34,430 nt of DNA, taken from assembly GCA_020048635.1 (NCBI GenBank), contig JAIFMF010000195.1:1-34430 (forward strand), given 5' to 3'. This document shows positions 15,783-24,096 of this stretch, piece by piece (the first letter of the stretch is position 1; every line of letters begins with the position of its first letter). The notes under the pieces were generated by a model. That model was given only the letters and a program-made list of their open reading frames with translations. It was not told where the DNA came from and searched no databases. The position numbers were made by a program, and so were the translations under genes. This DNA is from Desulfobacula sp. (lineage in GTDB: Bacteria; Desulfobacterota; Desulfobacteria; Desulfobacterales; Desulfobacteraceae).

Positions 15783-17075
15783 TCAGGAAACCGTTCCCCT
15801 TTTCTTTGAATAGTTTTCATATTCTTTTGTATCCATGATTCTCTTAAGTATCTGAACCACTTCAAAAACCTCAAGATAGGTATTATACAGCGGTACAGGA
15901 GCGATCCGGATGATATTGGGCGGTCTGAAATCCGGGACAACATGGTTGGCCAAGAGGGCTTTCCCGATGCGGACAGCTTCGGTTTCATGCTCAAGAGCGA
16001 TATGGCCGCTTCTTTTTTCAGGGTCAAGGGGTGTTCCGATCTTAAAATGATAAGGGCTTTCTGACAAATACACATCCACAAGATACGCAAGATATGAGGT
16101 CATTTTTTTTGACTTTTCCCTGATAGGGGCTATCCCGGCTTCAAGAATAAGGTCAAGGGAACTTTCAACAGGCGCAGCACTCAGCATCCCCTGGGTTGAA
16201 ATCTGCCAACCCCCGGCACATTTTGAATGGTCAAACTCAATGCTCATATCAAACTGCCGGTCCTTTTTGCAGCCATACCATCCTGCCAAAACCGGTGTTT
16301 TATTGAAATGCTTTTTATTGACATATAAAAAACCAGGACTTCCGGGGCCGCCGTTCATGTATTTGTAACTGCACCAGACGGCAAAATCAAGATCCCATTC
16401 TGAAAATCGGTGAGGGACGACCCCGGCTGAATGGCAGCAGTCAAACCCGATACAGATACCTTTTTTATGGGCTTCCCGGATGAGAAAAGGCATGTCCAGC
16501 AACTGGCCGCTCCGGAAAAGAACCGATGGTAGAAAGACCAGGGCCGTCTCGTCCGTCATGGCGGATGCTATGGCATTTTCATCCAGGCATCGGCCGTCAG
16601 GGCTTTTCATGAGGATCAATTCTTTTTCAGGATCAAGACCCTTCGATTGAATCTGGCCCTTGAGGGCATAGATATCGGAGGGGAAATTGAGTTCATCGGC
16701 AATGATTTTTGTCCGGTTCCCTCTGGGCTGGTAAAAGGTGCTGATCAAAGAATGAATATTTAATGTGGTTGAACCGGTCATGATCACTTCTTCCGGTTCA
16801 GCACCTACAATGGATGCACATTTATAGCCGATTTTTTCCGGTTGAAAGAACCAGGGTTTATCTCCACCCATCCACCCGCCAATGGCATAGTCTTTCCATT
16901 CTTTTAATACCCGAAGGACACTTTCCTCGGCAGCTTTGGAAAAAAGGCCCAGGGAATTTCCATCCATATAGAGGGTATTTTCAGGTATATGGAAATTTTT
17001 TCTGAACTGTTTCAGCATGTCTTCCTGATCAAGCTGTTCTGCAAAATTCCGATAGGGTTCAAATGTATATTGCAT
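15783..17075 (-). CDS. kynU: Kynureninase
   Basis: PLP enzyme that hydrolyses L-kynurenine to anthranilate and alanine (or the 3-hydroxy form to 3-hydroxyanthranilate). 430 residues, the family length. Landmarks are LYMDGNSLGLFSK, TGSTTLNIHSLISTFY, the PLP aspartate in GFDCCHSAGVVPH (Asp212), and the PLP lysine in WCSYKYMNGGPGSPGFLYV (Lys238). The ATG at 17075 is chosen over a TTG one codon earlier. It lies 27 bp downstream of the aminotransferase gene on the same strand, so the two form an operon. Tryptophan 2,3-dioxygenase needs oxygen, so the source of kynurenine in an anaerobe is unclear. Confidence 0.92.
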   Translation of the reverse strand: MQYTFEPYRNFAEQLDQEDMLKQFRKNFHIPENTLYMDGNSLGLFSKAAEESVLRVLKEWKDYAIGGWMGGDKPWFFQPEKIGYKCASIVGAEPEEVIMTGSTTLNIHSLISTFYQPRGNRTKIIADELNFPSDIYALKGQIQSKGLDPEKELILMKSPDGRCLDENAIASAMTDETALVFLPSVLFRSGQLLDMPFLIREAHKKGICIGFDCCHSAGVVPHRFSEWDLDFAVWCSYKYMNGGPGSPGFLYVNKKHFNKTPVLAGWYGCKKDRQFDMSIEFDHSKCAGGWQISTQGMLSAAPVESSLDLILEAGIAPIREKSKKMTSYLAYLVDVYLSESPYHFKIGTPLDPEKRSGHIALEHETEAVRIGKALLANHVVPDFRPPNIIRIAPVPLYNTYLEVFEVVQILKRIMDTKEYENYSKKRGTVS

Positions 17076-17102
17076 CAATCAAAAGTCCTTTAATCCGGAT
17101 AG

Positions 17103-17951
17103 TTATAAATGGTAAATTAATTGATCGTAGAAAGCCTGTATTTTTTTTGTCAGGGGTCCGGGTGCGCCTGTCCCGATCTTTTTTCCATCCACTTCAATGA
17201 TGGGTTGTATTTTCATGACTGTTGAACATAAAAAGGCTTCATCCCCATTATAAAATTCATTGATATCATAATATTGCTCCTGAACCGCTATCTTTTCTTT
17301 TTTGCAGATCCTGTTGATGATGACATCCCTTGTGATTCCGGGAAGAATATGATTGTCAAGCGGATGGGTAATAAGAATATTGTTTTTGATCATGAAGATA
17401 TTGGTGCAGGTCCCTTCCCGCACATATCCTTCTTTTGATATGAAAACCGTATCCGCAAGGCCTGCTTTTTTGGCCTTGTGCTGTTCCAGCGCCGCGGGCA
17501 GAAGCTGAACGGTTTTCACATGACACATTCCCCACCTGTAATCCTCACAGGTTCTTATCCCGATGCCTTTTGTGTTTACGCCCGGGTCAAGGTGGGCAAG
17601 ATTTTTAATGGTCATCGTGACCTGGGGGGAGACTTTATTGGTATAGCTGTGAGCTCTTGGCTCGACGCCCCTGGATACCTGGAGGTAACAGCCAGCTCTT
17701 TTATATTCTGAAAGGGTAAACAGGTTGATGATTTGATTTTTCAGATCGGAGAAGGAAATAGTTGGAAAATCGATCTGCTCCATGGAGCACTGAAGTCTTC
17801 TCAAGTGTTCATCGAGACAGAAAATATGAAAGTCAAAGCTTTCAATGAACTCATACACTGCGTCACCGAACTGATAGCCGCGATCCTCAATGGAAACAAA
17901 AGCGTCTTCGATTCTAATGATTTGACCATTTAAAAAAGCAAGATCCGGCAT
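17103..17951 (-). CDS. dat: Class IV aminotransferase, D-amino-acid transaminase type
   Basis: PLP aminotransferase of fold type IV, 282 residues from the ATG at 17951, which follows AGGAGGATCACC; upstream in-frame ATGs extend past the usual N-terminus MPDLAFLNG. Lys146 (HVKTVQLLPAALEQ) should hold PLP and Glu179 (YVREGTCTNIF) contacts its nitrogen. QVSRGVEPRAHSYT matches the D-alanine aminotransferase pattern RGxxxRxH, which binds the substrate carboxylate, so I favour D-amino-acid transaminase over IlvE or aminodeoxychorismate lyase. It is first in the dat-kynU operon and divergent from livK. Confidence 0.85.
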   Translation of the reverse strand: MPDLAFLNGQIIRIEDAFVSIEDRGYQFGDAVYEFIESFDFHIFCLDEHLRRLQCSMEQIDFPTISFSDLKNQIINLFTLSEYKRAGCYLQVSRGVEPRAHSYTNKVSPQVTMTIKNLAHLDPGVNTKGIGIRTCEDYRWGMCHVKTVQLLPAALEQHKAKKAGLADTVFISKEGYVREGTCTNIFMIKNNILITHPLDNHILPGITRDVIINRICKKEKIAVQEQYYDINEFYNGDEAFLCSTVMKIQPIIEVDGKKIGTGAPGPLTKKIQAFYDQLIYHL

Positions 17952-17972
17952 GGTGATCCTCCTGAATATAGA

Positions 17973-17984
17973 TTGACCGGTCAA
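17973..17984 (-). promoter_or_regulatory. 12-bp palindrome upstream of dat
   Basis: TTGACCGGTCAA is a perfect palindrome 22 bp before the dat start codon, in the leader of the dat-kynU operon. It has the look of a dimeric repressor site. No adjacent regulator identifies the binder. Confidence 0.4.
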
Positions 17985-18089
17985 ATCAATGACGCGGTGG
18001 TTGTTTTCATTATGTTGAATACTTCCGTCAAATTTAAAATAGTGAAACGGCATTTGTCAAGAAAAGGATGATAAAACTCATACTATGAC

Positions 18090-18118
18090 TTGACAAATTA
18101 ATACCCCATGAATATAAA
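18090..18118 (+). promoter_or_regulatory. Sigma-70 promoter of livK
   Basis: TTGACA (18090-18095), exactly 17 bp, then TATAAA (18113-18118). It lies about 150 bp before livK, leaving a long 5' untranslated leader in which I see no known riboswitch. Confidence 0.65.
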
Positions 18119-18268
18119 CTGACGACATCAGTAAGGGATGATATAAGTAAAGTAAGTGTTAAACAAAGCTGTACCAGGCGGGTTGAAATGCAGATAGAAT
18201 AAGAATATCCGCATTTGACCCGAAATTTTTTAACATAAATTTATTTTTAGTTAAAGGGGGAGTGTAGT

Positions 18269-19477
18269 ATGAAACATTTAGTTAAAGTGTTAGTAGCTGT
18301 TTGCGTTCTGTGCGGTTTGATGGTCGGTTCAGCCGCAGCAGCAAATGTTCTCACAATTAAAAAAGGGGAGCCAATTCATCTGGCTGCCTGGTTTGTAACA
18401 ACTGGGCCCAATTCATCTCTGGGAATTGATACCTTCCGCGGTCTTGAAATAGCCATCGCCGACATTGGCGGTTCCATCAAAGGCCATCCCATCAAGCTGA
18501 GCAGCCAGGACGAAGGTTGCGGCCCCGAAGGCGGCCAGACCGCTGCATCTAAAATCGCATCAGATCCGACAGTTCTGATGGCCATTGGTTCAAGCTGCTC
18601 AAGCGCTGCAAAACCGGGTGTGCCCATACTTTGGAAGATGAAGATCCCTTCAATTTCTGCATCCAATACCGCTCCCTTCCTCACAGATCCTGCCAGCGGG
18701 CCGGATTTTGCCGGTTACCTGAGAACCTGTCACAATGACAAGGTCCAGGGTGCGGTTGCTGCGGATTTTACATTTAAAAAACTCAATATGAAAAAAGCCG
18801 CCGCCATCCATGACGGCAGCGTTTATGCCCAGTCTCTTGCCCAGGTATTTGCAGACACCTTCAAGAAACTTGGCGGAACCATTACTTCCATTGAAGCTGT
18901 TTCTCCTGGTGATACAGACATGAGACCGGTTCTGACAAAAATTGCCAGCGGTACTCCTGAAATGATCTATATGCCCATGTTTATCCCTGAAACAGCCCAT
19001 TGCGTAAAACAGGCAAAACAGGTTGCCGGACTTGAAAAAACAGCTCTCATGAGTGCTGACGGATCCTTCTCTCCCGACTTCCTTGCAGCAGCAGGCAATG
19101 CAGCGCTTGGCATGTATCATTCCAGCCCTGATTTTTCAGCCCTGGATGCTTCCTACAAAGTGTTCCTTGAAAAATTCAAGAAAAGATACGGAACTGATCC
19201 TGAAGCTCCTTTCCATGCCCATGCCTATGATGCCATGTTCCTGATCAAAGCTGCCATTGAAAAAGTTGCTGTTGATAAAGGCGGAGCCCTTGAAATCGAC
19301 AGAGATGCTTTCAACAAAGCATTGCATGAAACAAAAGGGATGAAAGGCCTTACCGGTACCATCACCTGCAACGCAAACGGCGACTGTGCTGATCCTAAAA
19401 TAGCTGTTTACCAGCTATCTGATGCTGATCTCAAAGCCAATAAAATGTCAACCGTACCTTTCTGGAAAGCGTACTAA
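18269..19477 (+). CDS. livK: Branched-chain amino acid-type ABC transporter, substrate-binding protein
   Basis: Periplasmic-binding protein of the Leu/Ile/Val (LIVAT, HAAT) ABC family, 402 residues. A Sec signal peptide is clear: positive start MKHLVK, hydrophobic core, and likely cleavage after SAAA near residue 25. The mature start holds WFVTTGPNSSLGIDTFRGLE, typical of type I binding proteins, and GSSCSSAAKPGVPI contributes to ligand binding. The AAAGGGGGAG ribosome binding site is strong. Substrate could be aliphatic or aromatic amino acids, aromatic acids or amides; sequence alone does not decide. A hairpin follows, so this gene may be made in excess of the membrane components. Confidence 0.9.
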   Translation: MKHLVKVLVAVCVLCGLMVGSAAAANVLTIKKGEPIHLAAWFVTTGPNSSLGIDTFRGLEIAIADIGGSIKGHPIKLSSQDEGCGPEGGQTAASKIASDPTVLMAIGSSCSSAAKPGVPILWKMKIPSISASNTAPFLTDPASGPDFAGYLRTCHNDKVQGAVAADFTFKKLNMKKAAAIHDGSVYAQSLAQVFADTFKKLGGTITSIEAVSPGDTDMRPVLTKIASGTPEMIYMPMFIPETAHCVKQAKQVAGLEKTALMSADGSFSPDFLAAAGNAALGMYHSSPDFSALDASYKVFLEKFKKRYGTDPEAPFHAHAYDAMFLIKAAIEKVAVDKGGALEIDRDAFNKALHETKGMKGLTGTITCNANGDCADPKIAVYQLSDADLKANKMSTVPFWKAY

Positions 19478-19489
19478 ATTTAAATACAA

Positions 19490-19525
19490 ACACCACCCGG
19501 TAGCTCACTCACTATCGGGTGGTGT
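19490..19525 (+). terminator. Partial terminator between livK and livH
   Basis: ACACCACCCG (19490-19499) pairs with CGGGTGGTGT (19516-19525), extendable by four further pairs (one G-U), followed by GCTTTTCTT. It probably stops a fraction of transcripts so that the binding protein outnumbers the permease subunits. Confidence 0.75.
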
Positions 19526-19636
19526 GCTTTTCTTGGGATAAAAAATATAAAGAGATTTACCATAGGGCTGATTAAATGGTCTAACTATTTACTCAGCCCT
19601 GAACCAAGTTATTTTTTATCATGGGATGGAGGATGA

Positions 19637-20638
19637 ATGTTTCAAAAATGGAAAGATAGGGTGACGCTGACCGACATTGTCATGTGGATGATCGGGGGGA
19701 CCCTTTTGTTAATGTGCTTATGGGGATCGGTTTCCACTATAAGGGCGGGCCTGTACACAAAAAGTCACTGGATAGACTTTGTCATTTTCGGGCTGGCTCA
19801 GGGTAGTATCTATTCATTGATAGCGACTGGCTACACCATGGTCTATGGTGTCCTGAAGATGATCAATTTTGCCCATGGTGAGGTTTTCATGAGCGGTCCT
19901 TTCACCGGCTATTTTTTGGCAATGGCCATGTGGCGAAGTGAGTTCCTGGATAAACACCCGATAATGGCGATTATTGCTATTTTTGCATTGGCCATGTTTA
20001 TTTCTACGATGGTGGCATATCTAGTAGAAAAAATTGCCTACAGACCATTGAGAGGTGCACCACGACTCATTCCTCTGATTACGGCAATAGGGGCTTCCTT
20101 TTTTCTTCAGTATCTTTTCCGGGGGTTGTATGGATCAGGTATCAATGCATACCCTGATGTTCAAATCCTTGATGGATTCTGGATGATATTAGGCGTAAGA
20201 GTTCTGAAGATTCAGGTGATTGTCATTATCGCAGCAATTTTAATGATGCTGCTTCTTTATGGGTTTATCATGTTGACAAAGGTCGGGAAAGCCATCCGGG
20301 CCGTTTCGGAGGACAAGGAAGCCGCAGCTTTGATGGGGATCAATGTCGATGCCATGATTTCCACCACCTTTATTATTGGGGGAATGGCAGCCGGTGCCGC
20401 CGGTGTTCTGTATGCCCTGATGTATAAACAGGTGCATTTTTTCATGGGATTTATTCCGGGCTTGAAAGCCTTTACCGCAGCAGTACTCGGGGGAATAGGG
20501 AATATCCCGGGTGCAATGCTCGGTGGAGTTTTCCTGGGGTTGATAGAATCCGTAGCTCCCGCCTTGTTCCTTGATGGTCTTGGAATTATAGCACCATACC
20601 AGTTAAAGGATGCGATTGCATTCTGGGTGAACGATTAG
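19637..20638 (+). CDS. livH: Branched-chain amino acid-type ABC transporter permease LivH, C-terminally truncated
   Basis: Inner-membrane permease of the LIV ABC family, 333 residues, with several helices and the family segment YTMVYGVLKMINFAHGEVFM. The N-terminus is about 40 residues longer than in E. coli LivH. The normal end should run ...KDAIAF, a last hydrophobic segment, FRPxGLLGER. Here the frame goes from DAIAF to WVND and stops. The missing tail reappears in another frame at 20623-20655. About 14 residues of the final membrane segment are therefore lost by a deletion that also shifted the frame. Function may be impaired. Confidence 0.85.
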   Translation: MFQKWKDRVTLTDIVMWMIGGTLLLMCLWGSVSTIRAGLYTKSHWIDFVIFGLAQGSIYSLIATGYTMVYGVLKMINFAHGEVFMSGPFTGYFLAMAMWRSEFLDKHPIMAIIAIFALAMFISTMVAYLVEKIAYRPLRGAPRLIPLITAIGASFFLQYLFRGLYGSGINAYPDVQILDGFWMILGVRVLKIQVIVIIAAILMMLLLYGFIMLTKVGKAIRAVSEDKEAAALMGINVDAMISTTFIIGGMAAGAAGVLYALMYKQVHFFMGFIPGLKAFTAAVLGGIGNIPGAMLGGVFLGLIESVAPALFLDGLGIIAPYQLKDAIAFWVND

Positions 20639-20655
20639 CCACGAAAAAGGCCTAA
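20623..20655 (+). other. Out-of-frame remnant of the LivH C-terminus
   Basis: Reading from CTG at 20623 gives LGERLATKKA followed by TAA, the expected end of a LivH protein, but two bases out of phase with livH. It shows that the annotated livH stop is secondary and marks one side of the deletion. Confidence 0.65.
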
Positions 20656-20682
20656 AACAAATACAGTATATAGGGTGAAAGT

Positions 20683-22362
20683 ATGACAAAAACTCAATCT
20701 TTATGGAATCATGGTGTAAAAATAGGCGCTATCGGTGGAGTCAGCGTTCTCACCATCTCCCTGATCGGGATGGTTCAAATGTTCGGGAAACGGTTTATTG
20801 TTGCCGATTTTCTGCCGATGGGGGTAGCCATAGCGTTAATTCTCACAATCTTGACCGCTTATCTGGCTGCAAAAAAAACATCGATTCCAGATAAATCAAT
20901 TCAATTAGCCAATTCAGTGATTTCCGGACTTATGACCGCCGGGGTTCTGTCCATGCTGGTGATTATCGGACGTTCGATTAAACTTCGAACCGTTTTTGTA
21001 GAGGCATCTCCCCAGCTTTATAATATCCTTACCGGCGGTATCCAGGGAGCAGGGGGGATCATATTCCTTCTGGGCGTTGGTCTTTTATGCGGTGTTTTTG
21101 CAGGTATCCTGATTTTATTGAATGATCTCTGGCGTAAGCTGATCGTCAATGCCCTTGCAACCGTTTTTGTTCTCGGTCTGCTTCAGGAACTGATTATGCC
21201 CATTTTAAAGGCGTGGGATTTAGGAGTAACCAATTATATTGCAGAACTTTTTTATGCCATGAACGGGTTGACCCCCATGGGGGCAATTCTGGCGATGATC
21301 ATTTTCAGCATAATTTATCTTTCATGGTATGCGAACCGGGAAAAAATCAAAAAGGGATATGGCGATCTGCCCAAAGAGACTCAGAAAAAGACAAAATACC
21401 TGGGTCTGTTGATTCTTGCAATTATCCTGATTGTTCTTCCCCAGGTGCTGGGTCTGTTTCTCAGCGAGGTGCTCACCATTGTCGGACTTTATGTGCTGCT
21501 GGGTTTGGGATTGAATATCGTTGTCGGGTATGCCGGACTTCTGGACCTGGGATATGTGGCTTTTTTTGCCATCGGTTCTTATGTGGTAGCTCTATTGACC
21601 TCTCCCCAGATTTTTGATTTCGGGCTGAATTTCTGGCAGGCCCTTCCCATCGCCGTTATTTGTGGCGTTCTGGCCGGGGTTATCCTGGGTATACCGGTTC
21701 TGAAGATGCGCGGTGATTACCTGGCCATTGCCACCCTTGGTTTCGGGGAAATTATCCGGATACTGGTGCTTTCCGATTTTTTGAAACCCTGGCTTGGCGG
21801 GGCACAAGGGATCGGTTCCATTCCCAACCCCAATTTTTTCGGATTTCACATGGTCAAACCCCAACATATCTATTATCTGCTGCTTGCCGGTTGTATTCTG
21901 GTGGTGTTTATTTCGCTCCGTCTGAAAAATTCAAGACTCGGGCGGGCCTGGATGGCCATGCGGGAAGATGAGGATGTGGCCCAGGCCATGGGAATCAATC
22001 TGGTTGCCACCAAATTGCTGGCTTTTGCCACCGGTGCCGGTTTCTCAGCTTTAAGCGGCGCCATATTCGCCAGCAAGATCGGGTCTGTGTATCCACACAG
22101 CTTTAATGTGTTCATCTCTATCAATGTTGTGGCTATTGTCATTATCGGCGGTATGGGGAGTCTGCCAGGGGTTGTTATCGGCGCTGCCGTACTCATGGGT
22201 CTTCCCGAGCTTCTGAGGGAATTTGCCGAATACCGGATGTTTGTCTACGGCGTGGCCCTTGTGGTCATGATGCTGTTAAGGCCGGAAGGGTTGCTGCCGG
22301 AACAGAGGCATAAAATGGCGCTTCATGATGAACCAGAAACCGAAGCGAAAACCGCTGCTTAG
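20683..22362 (+). CDS. livM: Branched-chain amino acid-type ABC transporter permease LivM with long N-terminal extension
   Basis: Second permease of the LIV transporter, 559 residues against roughly 320-425 for usual LivM. The canonical part starts near residue 240 and includes LGLNIVVGYAGLLDLGYVAF, KMRGDYLAIATLGFGEIIRI and RLGRAWMAMREDEDVAQAMG; the last is the loop that contacts the ATPases. The preceding 230 residues add about six hydrophobic helices in a segment I do not recognise. The tail LRPEGLLPEQRHKMAL is normal. It is 44 bp downstream of livH and followed closely by livG. Confidence 0.88.
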   Translation: MTKTQSLWNHGVKIGAIGGVSVLTISLIGMVQMFGKRFIVADFLPMGVAIALILTILTAYLAAKKTSIPDKSIQLANSVISGLMTAGVLSMLVIIGRSIKLRTVFVEASPQLYNILTGGIQGAGGIIFLLGVGLLCGVFAGILILLNDLWRKLIVNALATVFVLGLLQELIMPILKAWDLGVTNYIAELFYAMNGLTPMGAILAMIIFSIIYLSWYANREKIKKGYGDLPKETQKKTKYLGLLILAIILIVLPQVLGLFLSEVLTIVGLYVLLGLGLNIVVGYAGLLDLGYVAFFAIGSYVVALLTSPQIFDFGLNFWQALPIAVICGVLAGVILGIPVLKMRGDYLAIATLGFGEIIRILVLSDFLKPWLGGAQGIGSIPNPNFFGFHMVKPQHIYYLLLAGCILVVFISLRLKNSRLGRAWMAMREDEDVAQAMGINLVATKLLAFATGAGFSALSGAIFASKIGSVYPHSFNVFISINVVAIVIIGGMGSLPGVVIGAAVLMGLPELLREFAEYRMFVYGVALVVMMLLRPEGLLPEQRHKMALHDEPETEAKTAA

Positions 22363-22378
22363 CCTTCAAGGAGATCTT

Positions 22379-23158
22379 ATGGCCTTATTAAGTATACAGA
22401 ATATGACAAAACGGTTTGGTGGGCTGGTGGCGCTGAATGCATTGAACATCAATGTAAAAGAAAAATCCATCCACAGCATTATCGGACCCAATGGAGCCGG
22501 AAAAACCACATTTTTCAACTGCCTGACCGGCTTCTACCGCCCTGAGGAAGGCGAAGTATTGCTGAATGGAAAATCTATTGTCGGGCTTTCACCGGACCGG
22601 ATTGTCCATAAAGGCATCGCCAGGACCTATCAGAATATCCGGCTTTTCCCAAACCTCACTGCGCTTGAGAATGTTATGGTCGGGTATCATGTGCATCTCA
22701 AGTCCAGTTTTCTAGGACCCATCCTCGGTCTAAAAAGCACAAAGATGGAAGAAGCAAAAGCCAAACAGATTGCCATGGATCTTTTAAAATATGTGAAAAT
22801 GGATGGAAAAGAAGAGACTCTTGCCAAAAATTTTCCCTATGGCGAGCAAAGAAGGCTTGAAATGGCCAGGGCTCTTGCTTCTCAACCCAAACTGCTGCTT
22901 CTGGACGAACCCACTGCCGGCATGAACCCGAGAGAAACTCAGGACATGATGGATTTTATCGAGCATATGCGGGGTGAAATCGGTATCACGATCGTTCTTA
23001 TTGAGCATCAGATGCGGGTTGTAATGAATATTTCCGATATTGTAACCGTATTTGACTATGGGAAAATGATTGCCGAAGGCTTGCCTGAAGAGATAAAGAA
23101 TAATAAGACGGTTATTGAAGCCTATCTTGGAAGCGGTGATGCTGCGGACTCTCATTAA
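22379..23158 (+). CDS. livG: Branched-chain amino acid-type ABC transporter ATPase LivG
   Basis: Cytoplasmic ATP-binding subunit, 259 residues. Walker A is GPNGAGKTTFFN, the signature region is NFPYGEQRRLEMARALASQP, Walker B is LLLLDEPTAGMNP, and the switch histidine lies in VLIEHQMRVV. The LivG-type spacing (FPNLTALENVMVGYH) distinguishes it from LivF. The ATG at 22379 follows AAGGAG; an upstream in-frame ATG at 22325 lies within livM and is unlikely. Confidence 0.93.
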   Translation: MALLSIQNMTKRFGGLVALNALNINVKEKSIHSIIGPNGAGKTTFFNCLTGFYRPEEGEVLLNGKSIVGLSPDRIVHKGIARTYQNIRLFPNLTALENVMVGYHVHLKSSFLGPILGLKSTKMEEAKAKQIAMDLLKYVKMDGKEETLAKNFPYGEQRRLEMARALASQPKLLLLDEPTAGMNPRETQDMMDFIEHMRGEIGITIVLIEHQMRVVMNISDIVTVFDYGKMIAEGLPEEIKNNKTVIEAYLGSGDAADSH

Positions 23159-23226
23159 CAGGGTGAGGTTGGTTTATGATGGAAGTCATTCAAAATTTAA
23201 AGAAAAACAGTTGAGGTCAATCAATC

Positions 23227-23937
23227 ATGGCAATGCTTGAATTAAAAAACGTGCATGCTCATTACGGAAAAATACACGCTTTAAAAGATATTTCAATTAC
23301 CGTCAATAAAGGTGAAATCGTCACTTTGATCGGTGGTAACGGTGCAGGAAAAAGCACAACCCTTAAAACCATCAGCGGTACTTTGAGACCATCTGCAGGA
23401 CAGATTTTTTTGAATGGCGAAGATCTGGGGAAATATCCTGCCCATGAAATCGTTACCCTGGGAATCGTCCAGGTTCCCGAGGGGCGGCGGGTTTTCGGCC
23501 AATTGACGGTGATGGAAAATCTTGATCTGGGTGCATTTACATCAAAAGACAAAAAAAGAGATGCAGCGACCGTTGAAAAGATTTTTCACATGTTCCCAAG
23601 ACTTGCAGAACGGTCAAAACAACTTGCAGGCACATTGAGCGGCGGTGAGCAGCAGATGCTGGCCATGGGAAGAGCATTAATGGCCGATCCTAAAATCCTT
23701 CTTCTGGATGAGCCGTCCATGGGTCTTGCACCGGTTCTTGTGGACAGCGTTTTTGCCACCATTAAAACCCTTCATGCGCAGGGTGTAACCATTCTTCTGG
23801 TAGAGCAGAATGCCCGGATGGCTCTTAAGACTGCCTCACGAGGGTATGTCATCCAGACCGGAAAAGTAATCCTGGAAGATGATGCAAAAAAACTTCTTGA
23901 AAATGAAATGGTTAAAAAAGCCTATATGGGCGATTAA
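23227..23937 (+). CDS. livF: Branched-chain amino acid-type ABC transporter ATPase LivF
   Basis: Second ATPase, 236 residues. Walker A GGNGAGKSTTLKTISG, the LivF-type VPEGRRVFGQLTVMENL, signature LSGGEQQMLAMGRALM, Walker B LLLLDEPSMGLAP and switch LLVEQNARMAL are all intact. It starts 68 bp after livG with a GAGG ribosome binding site and is followed by a hairpin that ends the livKHMGF unit. Confidence 0.93.
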   Translation: MAMLELKNVHAHYGKIHALKDISITVNKGEIVTLIGGNGAGKSTTLKTISGTLRPSAGQIFLNGEDLGKYPAHEIVTLGIVQVPEGRRVFGQLTVMENLDLGAFTSKDKKRDAATVEKIFHMFPRLAERSKQLAGTLSGGEQQMLAMGRALMADPKILLLDEPSMGLAPVLVDSVFATIKTLHAQGVTILLVEQNARMALKTASRGYVIQTGKVILEDDAKKLLENEMVKKAYMGD

Positions 23938-23947
23938 AAAAGAACAC

Positions 23948-23983
23948 CAGGGGCATCCATACTTAAAAAAGCGGGAGCCCCTG
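23948..23983 (+). terminator. Terminator of the liv operon
   Basis: CAGGGGC (23948-23954) pairs with GCCCCTG (23977-23983), followed by TTATTTT. It starts 10 bp after the livF stop. Confidence 0.6.
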
Positions 23984-24096
23984 TTATTTTACCAGCCATT
24001 TACCTGCCGTTTTTCAGCCCCTTTTTCATAAATTTCATTGTGGTAACCTCTTGAATCATAGTATGTTTAAAGACAATAATTAAATGAGGATGCCCC

